A stretch of DNA of 49,295 bases from Gilliamella bombicola (GCF_900094945.1 NZ_FMAQ01000014.1:1771-51065); one strand, 5' to 3'; positions 1 to 7,986 are shown, counted from the first letter of the stretch. Notes: a model not told the origin generated them from the sequence alone. A program made the numbers and translations.

Positions 1-104
1 CGCTCCCGGCGAAGCATAGCCTCGCCAAACATCCTTGTTTGGCGTGCTAACCTCACTCTGTTGTCGGCACATTCTGACGCCGAAATAGGACAAATAACAT
101 AATC
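1..104 (-). repeat. Left copy of inverted repeat flanking the CRISPR array (cut by window edge)
   Basis: The reverse complement of this stretch matches 765-868. Over the inner 84 bases I count about 78 identities by hand, and weaker similarity continues to the window edge, so the repeat probably extends beyond it. It contains a perfect 8-bp hairpin at 23-44 (CGCCAAAC, 6-nt loop, GTTTGGCG), which the right copy also has. It is richer in GC than the AT-rich DNA around it. No coding function is apparent. Confidence 0.85.
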
Positions 105-155
105 TTAGGTATTTTGGGTAAATTGTTTTTTTGTTAAAAAGCAATGCAATTACAT

Positions 156-198
156 CCAAAAAGTGGTCAGAAAAGATATTGATTTTATTGAAGTTTTT
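156..198 (+). repeat. Direct repeat, copy 1 (43 nt)
   Basis: This 43-nt AT-rich stretch recurs in the same orientation at 1081-1123 with 38 of 43 bases identical by hand count. It lies just inside the left inverted repeat, while the second copy lies just outside the right one. The shared core includes TATTGATTTTATT. The role is unknown; it could be part of the same dispersed repeat family or a duplicated promoter-like segment. Confidence 0.7.
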
Positions 199-311
199 GT
201 TTTGCCGTTTTCAAGCTAAATCAATCACTTAAACAACCTAAGCAAAGCGCCGACATACAACAAATCAACAAAACCACAAATAGCGCCCTAATAAAAACAA
301 TTTAACCGCTC

Positions 312-404
312 AAACCCTTTTTTTAACAACAATTTAAAATTAAATAAAATCAATAAATTATAAAACACCTTAAAAAAAGGGTTTTCAAAACCAAAATTGT
401 TGTT
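312..404 (+). other. CRISPR leader with two interleaved complementary segments
   Basis: This AT-rich region just upstream of the first CRISPR repeat is the likely leader. A 13-nt segment (312-324) is perfectly complementary to 372-384, and the adjoining 11-nt segment (325-335) is perfectly complementary to 394-404. Because the order is A-B-A'-B', the two pairings cannot form one simple hairpin. They would form a pseudoknot or alternate. The leader assignment rests on its position opposite the degenerate terminal repeat. The structure is seen in the sequence; any function is inference. Confidence 0.55.
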
Positions 405-443
405 TATCTTTATACAGCAAGATTTATCAAATCTTGAGTTCTA

Positions 444-711
444 CCTTAACGCCGTATAGGCGGTTTAGAAATAGTAGCCGCCAACGATTGATTGGTTTAG
501 CGACCTTAACGCCGTATAGGCGGTTTAGAAAAGGGGATTGTCAATCATTTTGTCACAGTGAACCCTTAACGCCGTATAGGCGGTTTAGAAAATTACGTCA
601 TCAGTGTATGTAACTAGATTAATCCTTAACGCCGTATAGGCGGTTTAGAAAATATAATTCTTGCGTAACTTTGTAACGTCGCCCCTTAACGCCGTGTAGG
701 CGTTTAATCAA
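444..711 (+). CRISPR. Type I-F CRISPR mini-array, 5 repeats and 4 spacers
   Basis: Repeats of 28 nt start at 444, 504, 564, 624 and 684, exactly 60 nt apart, giving four 32-nt spacers (472-503, 532-563, 592-623, 652-683). The first four repeats are identical. The last is degenerate in its 3' half, which marks it as the distal end and places the leader on the left. The core CGCCGTATAGGCG forms the stem-loop typical of I-F repeats cut by Cas6f, and the TTAGAAA end matches the 3' end of known I-F repeats. The 28/32 spacing is also typical of I-F. No cas gene is present in the window, so the array is either an orphan or served by genes elsewhere. With only four spacers it may be little used. Confidence 0.95.
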
Positions 712-764
712 AATAAAATCAACGATATAATTATAAAAACACAACAATCTTTCCCAAAAACGAT

Positions 765-868
765 GGTTATGTTGTTTGTCCTATTCCGGCATCAGAATGT
801 GCCGACAACAGAGAGAGGTTAGCACGCCAAACAGGGATGTTTGGCGAGTTTGTGCTGCGTCTGGAACG
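765..868 (+). repeat. Right copy of inverted repeat flanking the CRISPR array
   Basis: This is the inverted partner of 1-104 (about 78 of 84 identical in the best part), beginning 53 bases after the last CRISPR repeat. It contains the hairpin 825-846 (CGCCAAAC, AGGGAT loop, GTTTGGCG). The GC-rich character continues to about 1060, so the complete repeat unit may be around 300 bp, with its left counterpart lying outside the window. A 62-codon open frame starting at 776 crosses it but looks like repeat sequence rather than a gene. Confidence 0.85.
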
Positions 869-945
869 CATCACAAACGGTGCGTCAAGACCGAGCGACG
901 GCGGAGGGTAGCCGCAGGCCACATTCTGCAGCCAAAGCGTGGGTT

Positions 946-973
946 GTCAGGGAATTCGCTTTAATTCCCTGAC
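946..973 (+). repeat. Perfect 11-bp hairpin within the GC-rich repeat
   Basis: GTCAGGGAATT (946-956) and AATTCCCTGAC (963-973) are perfectly complementary around a 6-nt loop. No T-run follows, so this is not a standard terminator. It belongs to the GC-rich non-coding block of about 770-1060 that follows the CRISPR array. The remainder of 712-1254 holds no gene that I can support. Confidence 0.6.
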
Positions 974-1080
974 TCGGACGTGGTCACTGTAGCTATTTTA
1001 TTCACCCAAGGTCAAAACGTCCGAAACCTGCGCACCCAATTTATTCTATTCACCAACCCAAAAAAGGCCTGATTTTCCGC

Positions 1081-1123
1081 CCAAAAATCAGTCAGAAAAG
1101 GTATTGATTTTATTAAAGTTTTT
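1081..1123 (+). repeat. Direct repeat, copy 2 (43 nt)
   Basis: This matches 156-198 at 38 of 43 positions in the same orientation. It lies about 130 bp upstream of the envC start, so it could carry envC promoter elements. An overlapping 68-codon frame (1104-1310) runs into envC out of frame, and I do not regard it as a gene. Confidence 0.65.
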
Positions 1124-1254
1124 TTTGAGTGTTTTTTCTAAAAAAAACAATCTCCCCCCCACATTACAATTGGTTTTCATTTTGCATCTTGCCCTAATTA
1201 TCGGTATAGTGACATCATCATTATTGCTCGGCTATCAATCACAAATACAACACC

Positions 1255-2463
1255 ATGTCCATTTATCAAAAAATTGCAATTATTGTTCTTGTGGGGTTAA
1301 TGAAAGTTAACTTTTCATACGCTGATGACAATCAGCTACTCCAATCCCTACGTCATTCGATCGAAGAACAAGAAAAACGCCTAGCACAGCAAAAAAAAGA
1401 ACGTACCGAGCTAGTTAATGATCTTAAAGAGCAAGAAACCGAAATCGCGAAATTGTTAACTTCGATTGAAAAAAACGATTTATCACTTAGAAAACTTGAT
1501 CAAGACATCAATAGCTTAGTTAAACAAATTGATTTACTAACAGTAAAACAAAAACAGCAACGAGCTGTGCTGGCCAAACAGTTAGAAAGCGCATTTAAAC
1601 TGGGTAATGCGACGGGATTTGAGCTTGTTTTTTCGGGCGAGAAGAGTGAGCGTAATGATCGCATTATTACTTATTTCAGTTATATTAATAATGCACGACA
1701 ACAACTGATTGCTGAGCTTGAAGATACGCAAACCCAATTGGCCAATAAAAAGCAAGAATTGCAAAAAAAACAGGAAACCCATAAAGCTTTGCAAAGCAAG
1801 CAAAAAGAACAGCAAGCTGGGCTTGAAAAGAACCGTCAAAATCGGCAAAAGACAATATCTTCGCTTGAATTGTCAATGCAAGAAAATCAACAAAAATTAG
1901 CCAGTTTGCGTAACAATGAAGCCAAATTACAAGCCAAAATTGCCCAAGCAGAAAAGGAAAGCCGACGCATAGCAGAAGAAGAAGCAAGGCAGGCAAAACA
2001 TATTGAAGAAAAGCAAAAAAATACAAGCTATACCCTTAACCCTGATGAGCGGGCATTGATGGCGCGGGTGAGTGGTATTGGTAAGCCGAAACATCAGTTT
2101 AATTGGCCTGTTAGCGGTAGTGTTGCTCACCGTTTTGGCGAATCGCTTCAAGGTGAGTTACATTGGAAGGGGATGGTCATTAATGCTAAAGATGGTGCTC
2201 AGGTGCGAGCTATTGCCGATGGACGGGTGATATTGGCGAGTTGGTTGCAAGGTTATGGTTTTGTTGTGGCGCTTGAGCATGGTAAGGGTGATATGAGTTT
2301 GTATGGCTATAATCAACGTATTTTGGTTGAGGTGGGCGATAAGATTCAAAACGGGCAAGCCATTGCGTTGATTGGTTCGAGTGGGGGGCAAAATACGCCT
2401 GCTTTATATTTTGAAATTCGCCGTGATGGTAAGGCACTTGATCCAAGTGGGTGGTTAAAGTAA
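1255..2463 (+). CDS. envC: Murein hydrolase activator EnvC
   Basis: A periplasmic activator of the amidases AmiA and AmiB during septal peptidoglycan splitting. The 402-residue protein is close to the usual EnvC length. It starts with a signal peptide ending near Ala23 (SYA|DD), followed by a long Lys/Gln/Glu-rich coiled coil to about residue 250, and a C-terminal LytM (M23) domain. The LytM metal ligands are lost: the first motif reads LHWKGMVI, with no Asp, and the usual HLHFE reads ALYFEIR. This degeneration is what marks the non-catalytic EnvC rather than an active endopeptidase. No strong Shine-Dalgarno precedes the ATG, but this start gives the best signal peptide. The stop overlaps the next start (TAATG), so envC and yibQ are translationally coupled, as in enterobacteria. 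Confidence 0.93.
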   Translation: MSIYQKIAIIVLVGLMKVNFSYADDNQLLQSLRHSIEEQEKRLAQQKKERTELVNDLKEQETEIAKLLTSIEKNDLSLRKLDQDINSLVKQIDLLTVKQKQQRAVLAKQLESAFKLGNATGFELVFSGEKSERNDRIITYFSYINNARQQLIAELEDTQTQLANKKQELQKKQETHKALQSKQKEQQAGLEKNRQNRQKTISSLELSMQENQQKLASLRNNEAKLQAKIAQAEKESRRIAEEEARQAKHIEEKQKNTSYTLNPDERALMARVSGIGKPKHQFNWPVSGSVAHRFGESLQGELHWKGMVINAKDGAQVRAIADGRVILASWLQGYGFVVALEHGKGDMSLYGYNQRILVEVGDKIQNGQAIALIGSSGGQNTPALYFEIRRDGKALDPSGWLK

Positions 2464-3287
2464 TGCGCTGTTTTATTGGTCTGCTGGTTATTAGTTTGTT
2501 GGTGCTAAATTCGCCCGTTTTATATGCGGGGCAGTTGGTGCTGGTTATTGATGATTTTGGCTATCGTCAACATAATGAGGAGCAGATTATTGGGTTTTCG
2601 CCCTTGATTACCATTGCTGTTTTGCCACACTCTCCTAATGCTAAACGTATTGCTACGATGGCTCATGAGCATGGTAATGATGTGATTATCCATTTGCCTA
2701 TGGCGCCAATGAATAAACAACCGTTAGAAAAGGATACTTTGTTTCCTTCGATGAATGAAAGCGAAGTTAAAGTCATTGTCGATAATGCTGTTGAACGGGT
2801 GCCTTATGCCGTTGGGGTTAATAACCATATGGGTAGTTTGATGACTTCGAATCTAAGCGGTATGATAAATGTGATGAAAGCGTTGAGTCGTTATTCAATG
2901 TTTTTTTTGGATAGTAAAACTATCGGTAAAACCCAAGTTAAAAAAGCTGCTCTGGACTATAATATACCGGTGTTAACGCGTGATGTTTTTTTAGATGATA
3001 AGCAAACCGAAAGCGCAATTAGTCAGCAATTTGATTTGGCCGTGAAATTGGCTCGTAAAAATGGTGTGGCGATTGCTATTGGTCATCCACATCCGCAGAC
3101 GGTTAATGTGTTAAGAACTAAGTTAGCTAATTTACCTGCAGATATTGAGTTGGTTAAACTCAGTCAGCTAATTACGACGGTGTCAGATTCTGTAAACCAT
3201 AAACCTAAAATAACGTTGAAAGAAATTATTAAAAAATGTAAACACCGACTTGAGGAAATAGTAAACCTTAAGCTGGTTGATGAGTAG
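2463..3287 (+). CDS. yibQ: Divergent polysaccharide deacetylase family protein YibQ
   Basis: A probable periplasmic protein of the divergent polysaccharide deacetylase family (NodB-like fold) that usually follows envC. The chosen ATG overlaps the envC stop by one base and gives a clean signal peptide (hydrophobic core GLLVISLLVL, cleavage near LYA|GQ). A GTG four codons upstream is an alternative. Recognisable parts are LVIDDFGY near the mature N-terminus, IHLPMAP, GVNNHMGS, the DSKTIG block and IGHPHP near the C-terminus, matching the spacing of the family. Its precise substrate is not established in the family; a cell-envelope role is inferred from its coupling to envC. It ends 10 bp from the convergent rapZ, with no obvious terminator between them. 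Confidence 0.88.
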   Translation: MRCFIGLLVISLLVLNSPVLYAGQLVLVIDDFGYRQHNEEQIIGFSPLITIAVLPHSPNAKRIATMAHEHGNDVIIHLPMAPMNKQPLEKDTLFPSMNESEVKVIVDNAVERVPYAVGVNNHMGSLMTSNLSGMINVMKALSRYSMFFLDSKTIGKTQVKKAALDYNIPVLTRDVFLDDKQTESAISQQFDLAVKLARKNGVAIAIGHPHPQTVNVLRTKLANLPADIELVKLSQLITTVSDSVNHKPKITLKEIIKKCKHRLEEIVNLKLVDE

Positions 3288-3297
3288 AACTGTTTTT

Positions 3298-4146
3298 TTA
3301 GCGCTTTTCTAACGTTCGGTGACGTATTTGTACTTGTTTGTTTTGTGCTTTAAAAAACGATGCTAATTGTTCAACAATAAAGACTGAACGATGTTGTCCA
3401 CCTGTACAACCAATGGCGATGGTTAAGTAGCTGCGGTTGTTTTTTTCTAACAATGGTAGCCATTGATTTAAGTAATTGGCTGTTTGGTAGATGAAGTGGG
3501 ATACTTCGTCATGTTTTAGTAAGTACTCTTTGACAGGTGCATCGAGACCTGTTAGTGGGCGCAAACTAATATCCCAATGTGGGTTGGGTAAAAATCTGAC
3601 ATCAAAGACAAAATCAGCATCAACCGGTAAGCCATGTTTAAAGCCGAATGATTCAAATATGATGGTTAATTCGCGCTCTTTTTTACCTAAAATACGTGAT
3701 CTTAAAATATCGGATAGTTCATGGACTGAAAGGTTGTCGGTGTTGATGATGAGGCTTGCGTGCGATTTTAATGGCTCTAGGTAAGCTTCTTCAAGGTCGA
3801 TGGCTTCTTCAAGGGAGTAGTGTTGATTGGTTAATGGGTGGATGCGCCTTGTTTCGCTATAGCGTCGAATTAGGGTGTTGCGACTGCAGTCGAAAAAGAT
3901 GATCTCTGGGGTTACTGATTGCGGTAAGCGTTGGAAAATGTCGTTATTGAAGTCAAAATTTTCAGGTAAGTTCCGTATGTCAATGCTAATTGCCACGGGT
4001 GTGTTGTTGTCTTTTAATGAATTGGCTAATTGTGGTAATAACGCAACAGGGATATTATCAACACAATAAAATCCCATATCTTCTAGCGCTCGTAGGGCTA
4101 TTGATTTGCCCGAACCGGAGCGACCACTTACTATTAGTAGAATCAC
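3298..4146 (-). CDS. rapZ: RNase adapter protein RapZ
   Basis: RapZ binds glucosamine-6-phosphate and delivers the small RNA GlmZ to RNase E, controlling GlmS and so amino-sugar synthesis. The 282-residue protein has a Walker A motif at residues 8-15 (GRSGSGKS) and the C-terminal [10 protein letters not shown] and RHRTLEKR blocks that characterise the family. Translation starts at a GTG (GTG ATT CTA), which aligns with the usual N-terminus. In most enterobacteria rapZ sits in the rpoN-hpf-ptsN-rapZ cluster. Here it stands alone between yibQ and rdgB, with no PTS-Ntr genes beside it. The 88-bp gap to the upstream rdgB suggests either an own promoter or loose co-transcription. Confidence 0.95.
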   Translation of the reverse strand: MILLIVSGRSGSGKSIALRALEDMGFYCVDNIPVALLPQLANSLKDNNTPVAISIDIRNLPENFDFNNDIFQRLPQSVTPEIIFFDCSRNTLIRRYSETRRIHPLTNQHYSLEEAIDLEEAYLEPLKSHASLIINTDNLSVHELSDILRSRILGKKERELTIIFESFGFKHGLPVDADFVFDVRFLPNPHWDISLRPLTGLDAPVKEYLLKHDEVSHFIYQTANYLNQWLPLLEKNNRSYLTIAIGCTGGQHRSVFIVEQLASFFKAQNKQVQIRHRTLEKR

Positions 4147-4234
4147 AATATTAACTCCACGCCCATTGATGCATTAATTATATACTGTTTGTTTCTTGAT
4201 ATACAATTTTGAATATAAATAATATTGTTAATCA

Positions 4235-4831
4235 TTAATAATCAGTTTTAATTTTGGTAATAAGTTGCTTAAGTGCTTGGCCTCGATGTGAGATTTGGCT
4301 TTTTTGTTCTTTGGTGAGCTGTGCTGCGGTGCAGCCTAATTCTGGGATATAAAAAAGTGGATCGTAGCCAAATCCGCCTTCACCTTGTTCTTCATTTAAG
4401 ATAAAGCCATTCCATTTGCCTAGACAGACGATGGGAGTTGGGTCGGCTTCGTGTCTCATAAAGACAAGTGCGCAATAAAAGTAGGCAGTGCGGGCTTCTT
4501 TGGGGACGTTTTGTAATGCTGTAAGAAGTTTTTGATTATTGTTTTTGTCGTTGCCATGTTCACCCGCATAACGTGCAGAATAGATCCCCGGTTGTCCACC
4601 CAGCGCATCGACCGCTAAGCCTGAGTCATCAGCAATGGCCGGCAGTCCTGTTAATTTGGCAGTATGCCTTGCTTTTAAAATGGCATTTTCAATAAATGTT
4701 AATCCTGTTTCATCGGCATCAGGTACGTTAAATTGGCTTTGTGCAATAATATCAAAACCGGCATCGGCGAGTAATTTTTGCAATTCATTCACTTTACCTT
4801 GGTTGTTTGTTGCTAATACAATTTTTTGCAT
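4235..4831 (-). CDS. rdgB: dITP/XTP pyrophosphatase RdgB (HAM1 family)
   Basis: Cleaves non-canonical purine nucleoside triphosphates (dITP, ITP, XTP) to monophosphate and pyrophosphate, keeping them out of DNA and RNA. The 198-residue protein opens with [17 protein letters not shown], the nucleotide-binding start of the family, and has the [13 protein letters not shown] block with the catalytic Asp, the [10 protein letters not shown] motif, and a C-terminal SHRGQAL. I chose the ATG at 4831 because a good Shine-Dalgarno (AAGGAAATT) lies just upstream. The frame is open 20 codons further, but those residues do not belong to the family. It lies downstream of rluA by 56 bp on the same strand and is probably co-transcribed. 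Confidence 0.95.
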   Translation of the reverse strand: MQKIVLATNNQGKVNELQKLLADAGFDIIAQSQFNVPDADETGLTFIENAILKARHTAKLTGLPAIADDSGLAVDALGGQPGIYSARYAGEHGNDKNNNQKLLTALQNVPKEARTAYFYCALVFMRHEADPTPIVCLGKWNGFILNEEQGEGGFGYDPLFYIPELGCTAAQLTKEQKSQISHRGQALKQLITKIKTDY

Positions 4832-4887
4832 TTTAATTTCCTTTATTTTAATGAGTTTTAGCCATTGGTATAAGCCGGTTTTGTATT

Positions 4888-5544
4888 TCAAAAATCTGGC
4901 TCAGTGCTAAACGTCATACTTTCGCCTGTTTTTGGGTGATTAATCGTGAGTAATTGAGCGTGTAATAGCAGTCTTTTAGACATCGCAAATGCTTCGGGAT
5001 GTGCATAAAATTTATCGCCTAAAATTGGGTGACCAATGGCTTGCATATGAACACGCAATTGGTGCGAGCGTCCGGTAAAAGGAAATAATTTTACTCGTGT
5101 TGTATTGTCGGGATTGCGGGCAATAACTTGATATTCAGTCAGTGCATGTTTTCCATTTTCTAAATCGACCATTTGCCTTGGGCGGTTGGGCCAGTCGCAA
5201 ATTAGGGGTAATTCAACACGGCCAGTGTCCTGCTCAAGGTGCCCATGAACAACGGCGATATAGGTTTTTTTGGGAATGCGTTCCCGAAACTGTTTTTTTA
5301 TTTCACGATCGGCAAGTTTCGATAAGGCGGCAACCATGATGCCACTGGTTGCCATGTCTAGTCGGTGTACGGATTCGACATAGCTATATTTTTGTTGCAA
5401 ACGATGAATAATACTATCAATAAATTGAGGTTTATTCCCTGAAACCGATAAGATACCGGGTTGCTTGTTGACTACGACAATGTGATCATCTTGATATAAA
5501 ATAGACAGCCAAGGTTCAATAGGTGGGTGATATTCCAAAAGCAT
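4888..5544 (-). CDS. rluA: Dual-specificity rRNA/tRNA pseudouridine synthase RluA
   Basis: Converts U746 of 23S rRNA and U32 of several tRNAs to pseudouridine. At 218 residues it is almost the E. coli RluA length and lacks an S4 domain, as expected for RluA as opposed to RluC or RluD. Key motifs are [12 protein letters not shown] with the catalytic Asp, LICDWPNRP, and [10 protein letters not shown]. The N-terminus ([18 protein letters not shown]) aligns with E. coli, which supports this ATG. No Shine-Dalgarno is visible: a 12-bp perfect hairpin (5549-5580) ends four bases before the start codon. The gene lies between dsbB and rdgB on the same strand. Confidence 0.94.
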   Translation of the reverse strand: MLLEYHPPIEPWLSILYQDDHIVVVNKQPGILSVSGNKPQFIDSIIHRLQQKYSYVESVHRLDMATSGIMVAALSKLADREIKKQFRERIPKKTYIAVVHGHLEQDTGRVELPLICDWPNRPRQMVDLENGKHALTEYQVIARNPDNTTRVKLFPFTGRSHQLRVHMQAIGHPILGDKFYAHPEAFAMSKRLLLHAQLLTINHPKTGESMTFSTEPDF

Positions 5545-5548
5545 TTGT

Positions 5549-5580
5549 GTGTGACAATTTGTAAAATAAAATTGTCACAC
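5549..5580 (-). promoter_or_regulatory. Perfect 12-bp hairpin abutting the rluA start
   Basis: GTGTGACAATTT and AAATTGTCACAC are perfectly complementary around an 8-nt loop, in the dsbB-rluA intergenic region. In the rluA mRNA the stem ends four nucleotides before the ATG, exactly where a ribosome-binding site would be. No T-run follows it on either strand. It may be an operator-like palindrome, an mRNA structure that controls rluA translation, or a dsbB terminator. The sequence does not decide between these. Confidence 0.6.
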
Positions 5581-5623
5581 ATTCTAACAAAATCAACAAA
5601 AAGTGCTAGCTTTATAAATAGCG

Positions 5624-6157
5624 TTACTTGCTCCACATTGAGCTTTTAGGGGCTGAAAATAGCTGTGATACTAATATGGCTAAACCGACAATAAGGTAGC
5701 AAGCAAAGATGATGATCATCCATTGTGACATTTCGATAGTTAAAAATGTCCATATCTTATCAGCGCAAGATCCGTAAGCATTAAATAAACTAGGTAACCA
5801 TGAGTCTAATGGTAACCAAGCTGGAAACTGAGGACTGAGTGAGCAAGTGTCACTTAAGTTTGGTTCGAATTGTAGGTGGGCATGAAATGTTGCTAAAGCA
5901 AATCCTTTATAGGCGCTAAAAAGCCAAATTAAAACGGCCGCTAACCGTGCAAGTATGTTTTTAGGTGCAATTAGTCCTATGATGCTAGCTAGCATGATGC
6001 CAAATATGGCACAACGTTGGTAAATACAAAGTGTACAAGGTGCTAGCCCTAGACCATGTTGAAAATAAAGTGCGGTTATTTCAAAACTAAGCGTGGAAAA
6101 GAACAATAAGAACCAAGCGAATCTGCTTTGTGAGTATTGATTAAGCAGTGACAACAT
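5624..6157 (-). CDS. dsbB: Disulfide bond formation protein DsbB
   Basis: Inner-membrane quinone reductase that reoxidises DsbA and passes electrons to ubiquinone or menaquinone. The 177-residue protein has four predicted membrane helices. It carries the first periplasmic cysteine pair at C41 and C44 (PCTLCIY), the same numbers as in E. coli, and a second pair in the loop with SDTCSLS and YGSCADK. The Arg of the YQRC motif after the first pair is the quinone-site residue known in E. coli as R48. It is read away from the divergent rluC, and rluA follows downstream. It fits with dsbC in this window: both the oxidation and isomerisation branches are present. Confidence 0.95.
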   Translation of the reverse strand: MLSLLNQYSQSRFAWFLLFFSTLSFEITALYFQHGLGLAPCTLCIYQRCAIFGIMLASIIGLIAPKNILARLAAVLIWLFSAYKGFALATFHAHLQFEPNLSDTCSLSPQFPAWLPLDSWLPSLFNAYGSCADKIWTFLTIEMSQWMIIIFACYLIVGLAILVSQLFSAPKSSMWSK

Positions 6158-6305
6158 ACTATTTTATTCCTCCATATTCCGTTATAATCATTTTTCTTTA
6201 ATTATATTGGATATCATCTATCGTGATTCTTTAATGTCGATAGTGTAATTTATTTTTGAATAATGTAAACGACTTTATTTATTGATGGCGGATTAATCAT
6301 TTTTT

Positions 6306-7289
6306 ATGGACTCAAATGCTCCACAAACCAAGTTACAAGTCTCATTTGTTACCATTTCAGAGGAAAATGCGACACAACGAATTGATAACTTTTTAATCAC
6401 CTATTTAAAGGGTGTGCCAAAAAGTATGATTTATCGTATTTTAAGAAAGGGCGAAGTTCGTGTTAATAAAAAGCGAATTAAACCTGAATATAAATTAAAT
6501 ATTGGCGATGAAATTCGTATCCCTCCTATTCGCGTGGCTGAAAAAGCTACATCAGAAATTTCAACCAAGCTTAATAAAGTCGCTGATTTAGAAAAGGCCA
6601 TTATCTATGAAGATGATGTCTTATTAGCGATTAATAAACCATCAGGTATTGCCGTGCATGGCGGTAGTGGTTTAAGTTTTGGTGTAATTGAAGGCTTACG
6701 CGCGCTAAGACCCGATGCCAAGTTTTTGGAGTTGGTGCATCGTATTGACCGCGAGACATCGGGTGTATTGTTGATCGCTAAAAAACGCTCTACATTAAAA
6801 GCGTTACATGAACAGTTGCGCCTTAAACAAATGCAAAAAAATTATTTGGCGCTTGTTAAGGGGAATTGGTCTTCTGAATGTAAGGTGATTCAGGCGCCAT
6901 TACTTAAAAACGTATTGAAAAGCGGCGAGCGAGTGGTGAAAGTCGATAAAGAGGGTAAGCCATCAGAAACACGGTTTAAAGTTGAAGAGCGTTTTGATTT
7001 TGCCACTTTGATTAAAGCCAGCCCTGTGACTGGACGTACCCATCAAATCCGTATCCATACGCAATATGCTAATCATCCAATTGCTTTTGATGATCGTTAT
7101 GGTGATAGGCAGTTTGATGTATTGTTAGCTGGTACTAAGCTTAATCGGTTGTTTTTACATGCCGCTAGCGTCAAATTTATTCATCCTAAAACTGGGCAAG
7201 AGATGCAATTAAATGCACCTATGGATGATGCTTTACAGGGCTGTTTAACCTATCTTAGAAAAGATAAATATCAGCCTACAGAATTTTAA
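6306..7289 (+). CDS. rluC: 23S rRNA pseudouridine synthase RluC
   Basis: Makes pseudouridine at positions 955, 2504 and 2580 of 23S rRNA. The 327-residue protein has an N-terminal S4 RNA-binding domain (about residues 20-80, with KSMIYRILRKGEVRVNKKR) and a catalytic domain with LVHRIDRETSGVL, whose Asp is the nucleophile. Further signature blocks are GGSGLSFGVIEG and VTGRTHQIRIHTQ. Similarity to E. coli RluC runs the full length, separating it from RluD and RluA. In E. coli rluC lies opposite rne; here dsbB is the divergent neighbour and rne is not in the window. It is followed 22 bp later by a histidine phosphatase gene, probably in the same transcript. Confidence 0.95.
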   Translation: MDSNAPQTKLQVSFVTISEENATQRIDNFLITYLKGVPKSMIYRILRKGEVRVNKKRIKPEYKLNIGDEIRIPPIRVAEKATSEISTKLNKVADLEKAIIYEDDVLLAINKPSGIAVHGGSGLSFGVIEGLRALRPDAKFLELVHRIDRETSGVLLIAKKRSTLKALHEQLRLKQMQKNYLALVKGNWSSECKVIQAPLLKNVLKSGERVVKVDKEGKPSETRFKVEERFDFATLIKASPVTGRTHQIRIHTQYANHPIAFDDRYGDRQFDVLLAGTKLNRLFLHAASVKFIHPKTGQEMQLNAPMDDALQGCLTYLRKDKYQPTEF

Positions 7290-7311
7290 ATAGAAAAGGT
7301 AGTGAGTACGA

Positions 7312-7974
7312 ATGAAGGATTTAAATTTATATTTAATTAGACATGGTCAAACGCAGTGGAATGTTAAAGATCAGATGCAAGGGTCAAAAGATTCTCCGTT
7401 AACCGAACAAGGTATTTCAGGTGCTAAATTAACTGGGCAACATTTAAAAGATGTGCCTTTTATGCAAGCTTATTCTAGTCCTCAAAAACGTGCAATGGAT
7501 ACGCGTAATTATATTGTGAATGAAAATAATATGGCTATTCCTACTTCTGAGCTTGCGGATCTGCGCGAAATGGATTTTGGCCTTTGGGAAGGTAAGCATG
7601 TGCCTACTTTAAAACAAGATGTGCCGGAATTTAATGTCTATTTGACTGATCCTGCTAATTTTGATTCATCTGTTAGCCAAGGCGAAAGTTACCCCGATAT
7701 TTTAGCGCGAATGAAGCAAGGGCTAAATACTATTGTGCAAAATGCCCCTCAAGATTCTGGGAACATTTTAGTTGTGTCACATGGTACGGTATTGCGTATA
7801 TTGCTTTGTGTTTTAAATGGTGGCGATTGGCGTTTACATCGTGATGAGGATTATTTTCCAAGGATGTTGAATACGAGCATTAGTGTAGTTAACTATAAGC
7901 AAGATGATGACCAGTCAGTTGGCAAATTTACGGTGAAATTCTATAATAACGTAGATCATTTGACCCAAGAATAA
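7312..7974 (+). CDS. Histidine phosphatase family protein (phosphoglycerate mutase-like)
   Basis: A member of the histidine phosphatase superfamily. The 220 residues begin with LYLIRHGQT, where His11 would be the phosphorylated residue, followed by NVKDQMQGSKDSPLTEQG, a YSSPQKRAMDT block carrying a catalytic Arg, REMDFGLWEG, and VVSHGTVLR with the second catalytic His. This could be a GpmB-like phosphatase or a cobalamin-type/acid phosphatase; the sequence alone does not fix the substrate. A weak Shine-Dalgarno (AAAAGG) precedes the ATG. It lies 22 bp after rluC and ends before a hairpin shared with the convergent bepA. I would not call it a true glycolytic mutase. Confidence 0.85.
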   Translation: MKDLNLYLIRHGQTQWNVKDQMQGSKDSPLTEQGISGAKLTGQHLKDVPFMQAYSSPQKRAMDTRNYIVNENNMAIPTSELADLREMDFGLWEGKHVPTLKQDVPEFNVYLTDPANFDSSVSQGESYPDILARMKQGLNTIVQNAPQDSGNILVVSHGTVLRILLCVLNGGDWRLHRDEDYFPRMLNTSISVVNYKQDDDQSVGKFTVKFYNNVDHLTQE

Positions 7975-7986
7975 AGGTCTTTTATA

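Noticed and set aside
776..964. 62-codon open frame rich in Arg
   Set aside because: It lies within the GC-rich structured repeat, whose hairpin sequence accounts for its composition. It has no ribosome-binding site and is not protein-like.
1104..1310. 68-codon hydrophobic frame upstream of envC
   Set aside because: It overlaps envC out of frame, has no Shine-Dalgarno, and starts inside the 43-nt direct repeat. A small membrane peptide cannot be excluded, but nothing supports it.
6068..6076. AAGTGCGGT, identical to the Haemophilus DNA uptake core
   Set aside because: Only one copy was seen in 49 kb; a single 9-mer is compatible with chance and is inside dsbB.
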